Both the position numbers and the translations under genes were made by a program. From Leptothermofonsia sp049200465 (lineage in GTDB: Bacteria > Cyanobacteriota > Cyanobacteriia > Leptolyngbyales > Leptolyngbyaceae): a stretch of DNA of 64,000 nucleotides. How positions within the stretch are numbered: the stretch's first letter is position 1; each line of letters starts with the position of its first letter. Below are positions 63,551-64,000 of the stretch, in pieces. The notes beneath the pieces are model-generated. The model worked only from the letters and a program-made list of their open reading frames with translations, searched no databases and was not told the DNA's origin. The DNA is taken from positions 62,001 to 126,000 of the forward strand of contig NZ_CP120836.1 in assembly GCF_049200465.1 (NCBI RefSeq). The letters are read 5' to 3'.

Positions 63551-63578
63551 AGATGGCTTGGTTTTTGAGGTGAAGATT

Positions 63579-64000
63579 ATGCAGAAAACTCTTCGGCATT
63601 GGTTGGTGCTGGTTGTGATAACAGGCACGTTACTGATAGGGGGGTGTTTTTCTAATGACTTTGCTGGTCAGCAGTCTTCTGCCAGTCCATCGCCAACTCA
63701 GACGATTTCCTCTCCAACAGATCAGGGGGGGGCGGACCTCAAACAACCGCATTACCTCGTTTAGAAGGCAATGCAACCGTAGCAATGACGGTCAAAGGAC
63801 GTACCGTTGTGATGGAGATTGATGGGGCAAGTGCTCCAATTACAGCAGGCAACTTTATCGATCTGGTACAGCGGGGAGTTTACAATGGGTTGGTATTTCA
63901 CCGGGTAGTGCGGGAACCGCAACCTTTTGTTGTACAGGGAGGAGATCCACAAAGTAAGAATCCCAATTTTCCCCCAGAACAACTGGGTACAGGCAGTTTT
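63579..64000 (+). pseudogene. cyclophilin-type PPIase lipoprotein, frameshifted, 3' end outside window
   Basis: From the ATG at 63579, MQKTLRHWLVLVVITGTLLI GGCFS is a lipoprotein signal with lipobox LIGGC. A Ser/Pro/Thr linker follows. At a run of eight G (63725-63732) the frame is lost. One more G, or two fewer, leads into GPQTTALPRLEGNATVAMTV and a cyclophilin domain (ITAGNFIDLVQRGVYNGLVF HRVV, FVVQGGDPQ). The gene continues past the window edge. Anchored cyclophilins of this type help fold exported or thylakoid-lumen proteins. Confidence 0.85.

Noticed and set aside
1..64000. CRISPR arrays
   Set aside because: No regularly spaced direct repeats with unique spacers; dispersed repeats are hairpin elements at irregular distances.
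1..64000. tRNA or rRNA genes
   Set aside because: No cloverleaf with a T-arm GTTCGAAT-like loop outside coding sequence was found by eye, nor any conserved rRNA segment.

Overview
This window is a piece of a cyanobacterial chromosome. It carries the photosystem II psbD-psbC operon with its characteristic overlap, ycf4, glgC, an NDH-2 type dehydrogenase, PAP/fibrillin and DUF3134 proteins, and a very high density of HIP1-type GCGATCGC octamers in coding DNA. The moderate GC content, the loose gene spacing and the many hairpin repeats suggest a filamentous, large-genome cyanobacterium (Leptolyngbya-like is my guess, not a proof). No rRNA, tRNA, CRISPR array, prophage or integron was seen.

Layout. 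1-8.2 kb: end of a SagB-type double nitroreductase gene, a MORN-repeat protein, a BlaI-M56 repressor/protease pair, a frameshifted CorC/HlyC-type CBS protein and a pair of BMP-family ABC permeases. 8.2-12.2 kb: a squalene/phytoene-synthase-like gene, then about 2.5 kb of repeat-rich DNA ending in a decayed IS1-family element. 12.2-16.5 kb: CIRCE-controlled groEL without groES, an AbrB-family membrane protein and YebC. 17.3-23.8 kb: a small two-cluster ferredoxin, a LivF-like ABC ATPase and a peptide-type binding lipoprotein in tandem, then DUF2993 and GerMN proteins and a second peptide-binding lipoprotein. 23.8-32.7 kb: cobL and holA (4-bp overlap), a 2H-phosphoesterase-like protein, a cyclophilin, NDH-2, a CHASE2-PAS-GGDEF cyclase and cobH. 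33-38 kb: a secreted DUF4168-like protein, a broken amidase next to an isochorismatase-fold hydrolase, a broken Uma2 gene, an AI-2E family transporter and a CbbY-like HAD phosphatase. 38-46.8 kb: mraY, DUF3134, fibrillin, a PD-(D/E)XK nuclease overlapping a GNAT, recJ, and a frameshifted egtD. 47-58.3 kb: a large GH63-like glycosidase divergent from glgC, a P-loop kinase, Hsp20 and a DnaJ-like chaperone, PrxQ, a 2OG-oxygenase-like protein, and an 814-residue repeat/adhesin-like protein. 58.3-64 kb: a decayed IS1 copy with a perfect 8-bp target duplication, psbC-psbD, and frameshifted ycf4 and cyclophilin-lipoprotein genes.

Two themes stand out. First, the intergenic DNA is filled with short hairpin-rich repeats (called A to G here) that share a GC-rich double-hairpin core but carry different ends, and that nest inside each other. 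Second, four otherwise well-conserved genes (CorC-like, egtD, ycf4, cyclophilin) are each broken by a one- or two-base length change in a G/C homopolymer. That pattern fits sequencing or assembly error better than gene death, so the proteins may be intact in the organism. I found no convincing new multi-gene defence or biosynthetic system. The ferredoxin-ATPase-binding protein cluster and the modular repeats are the most unusual items.
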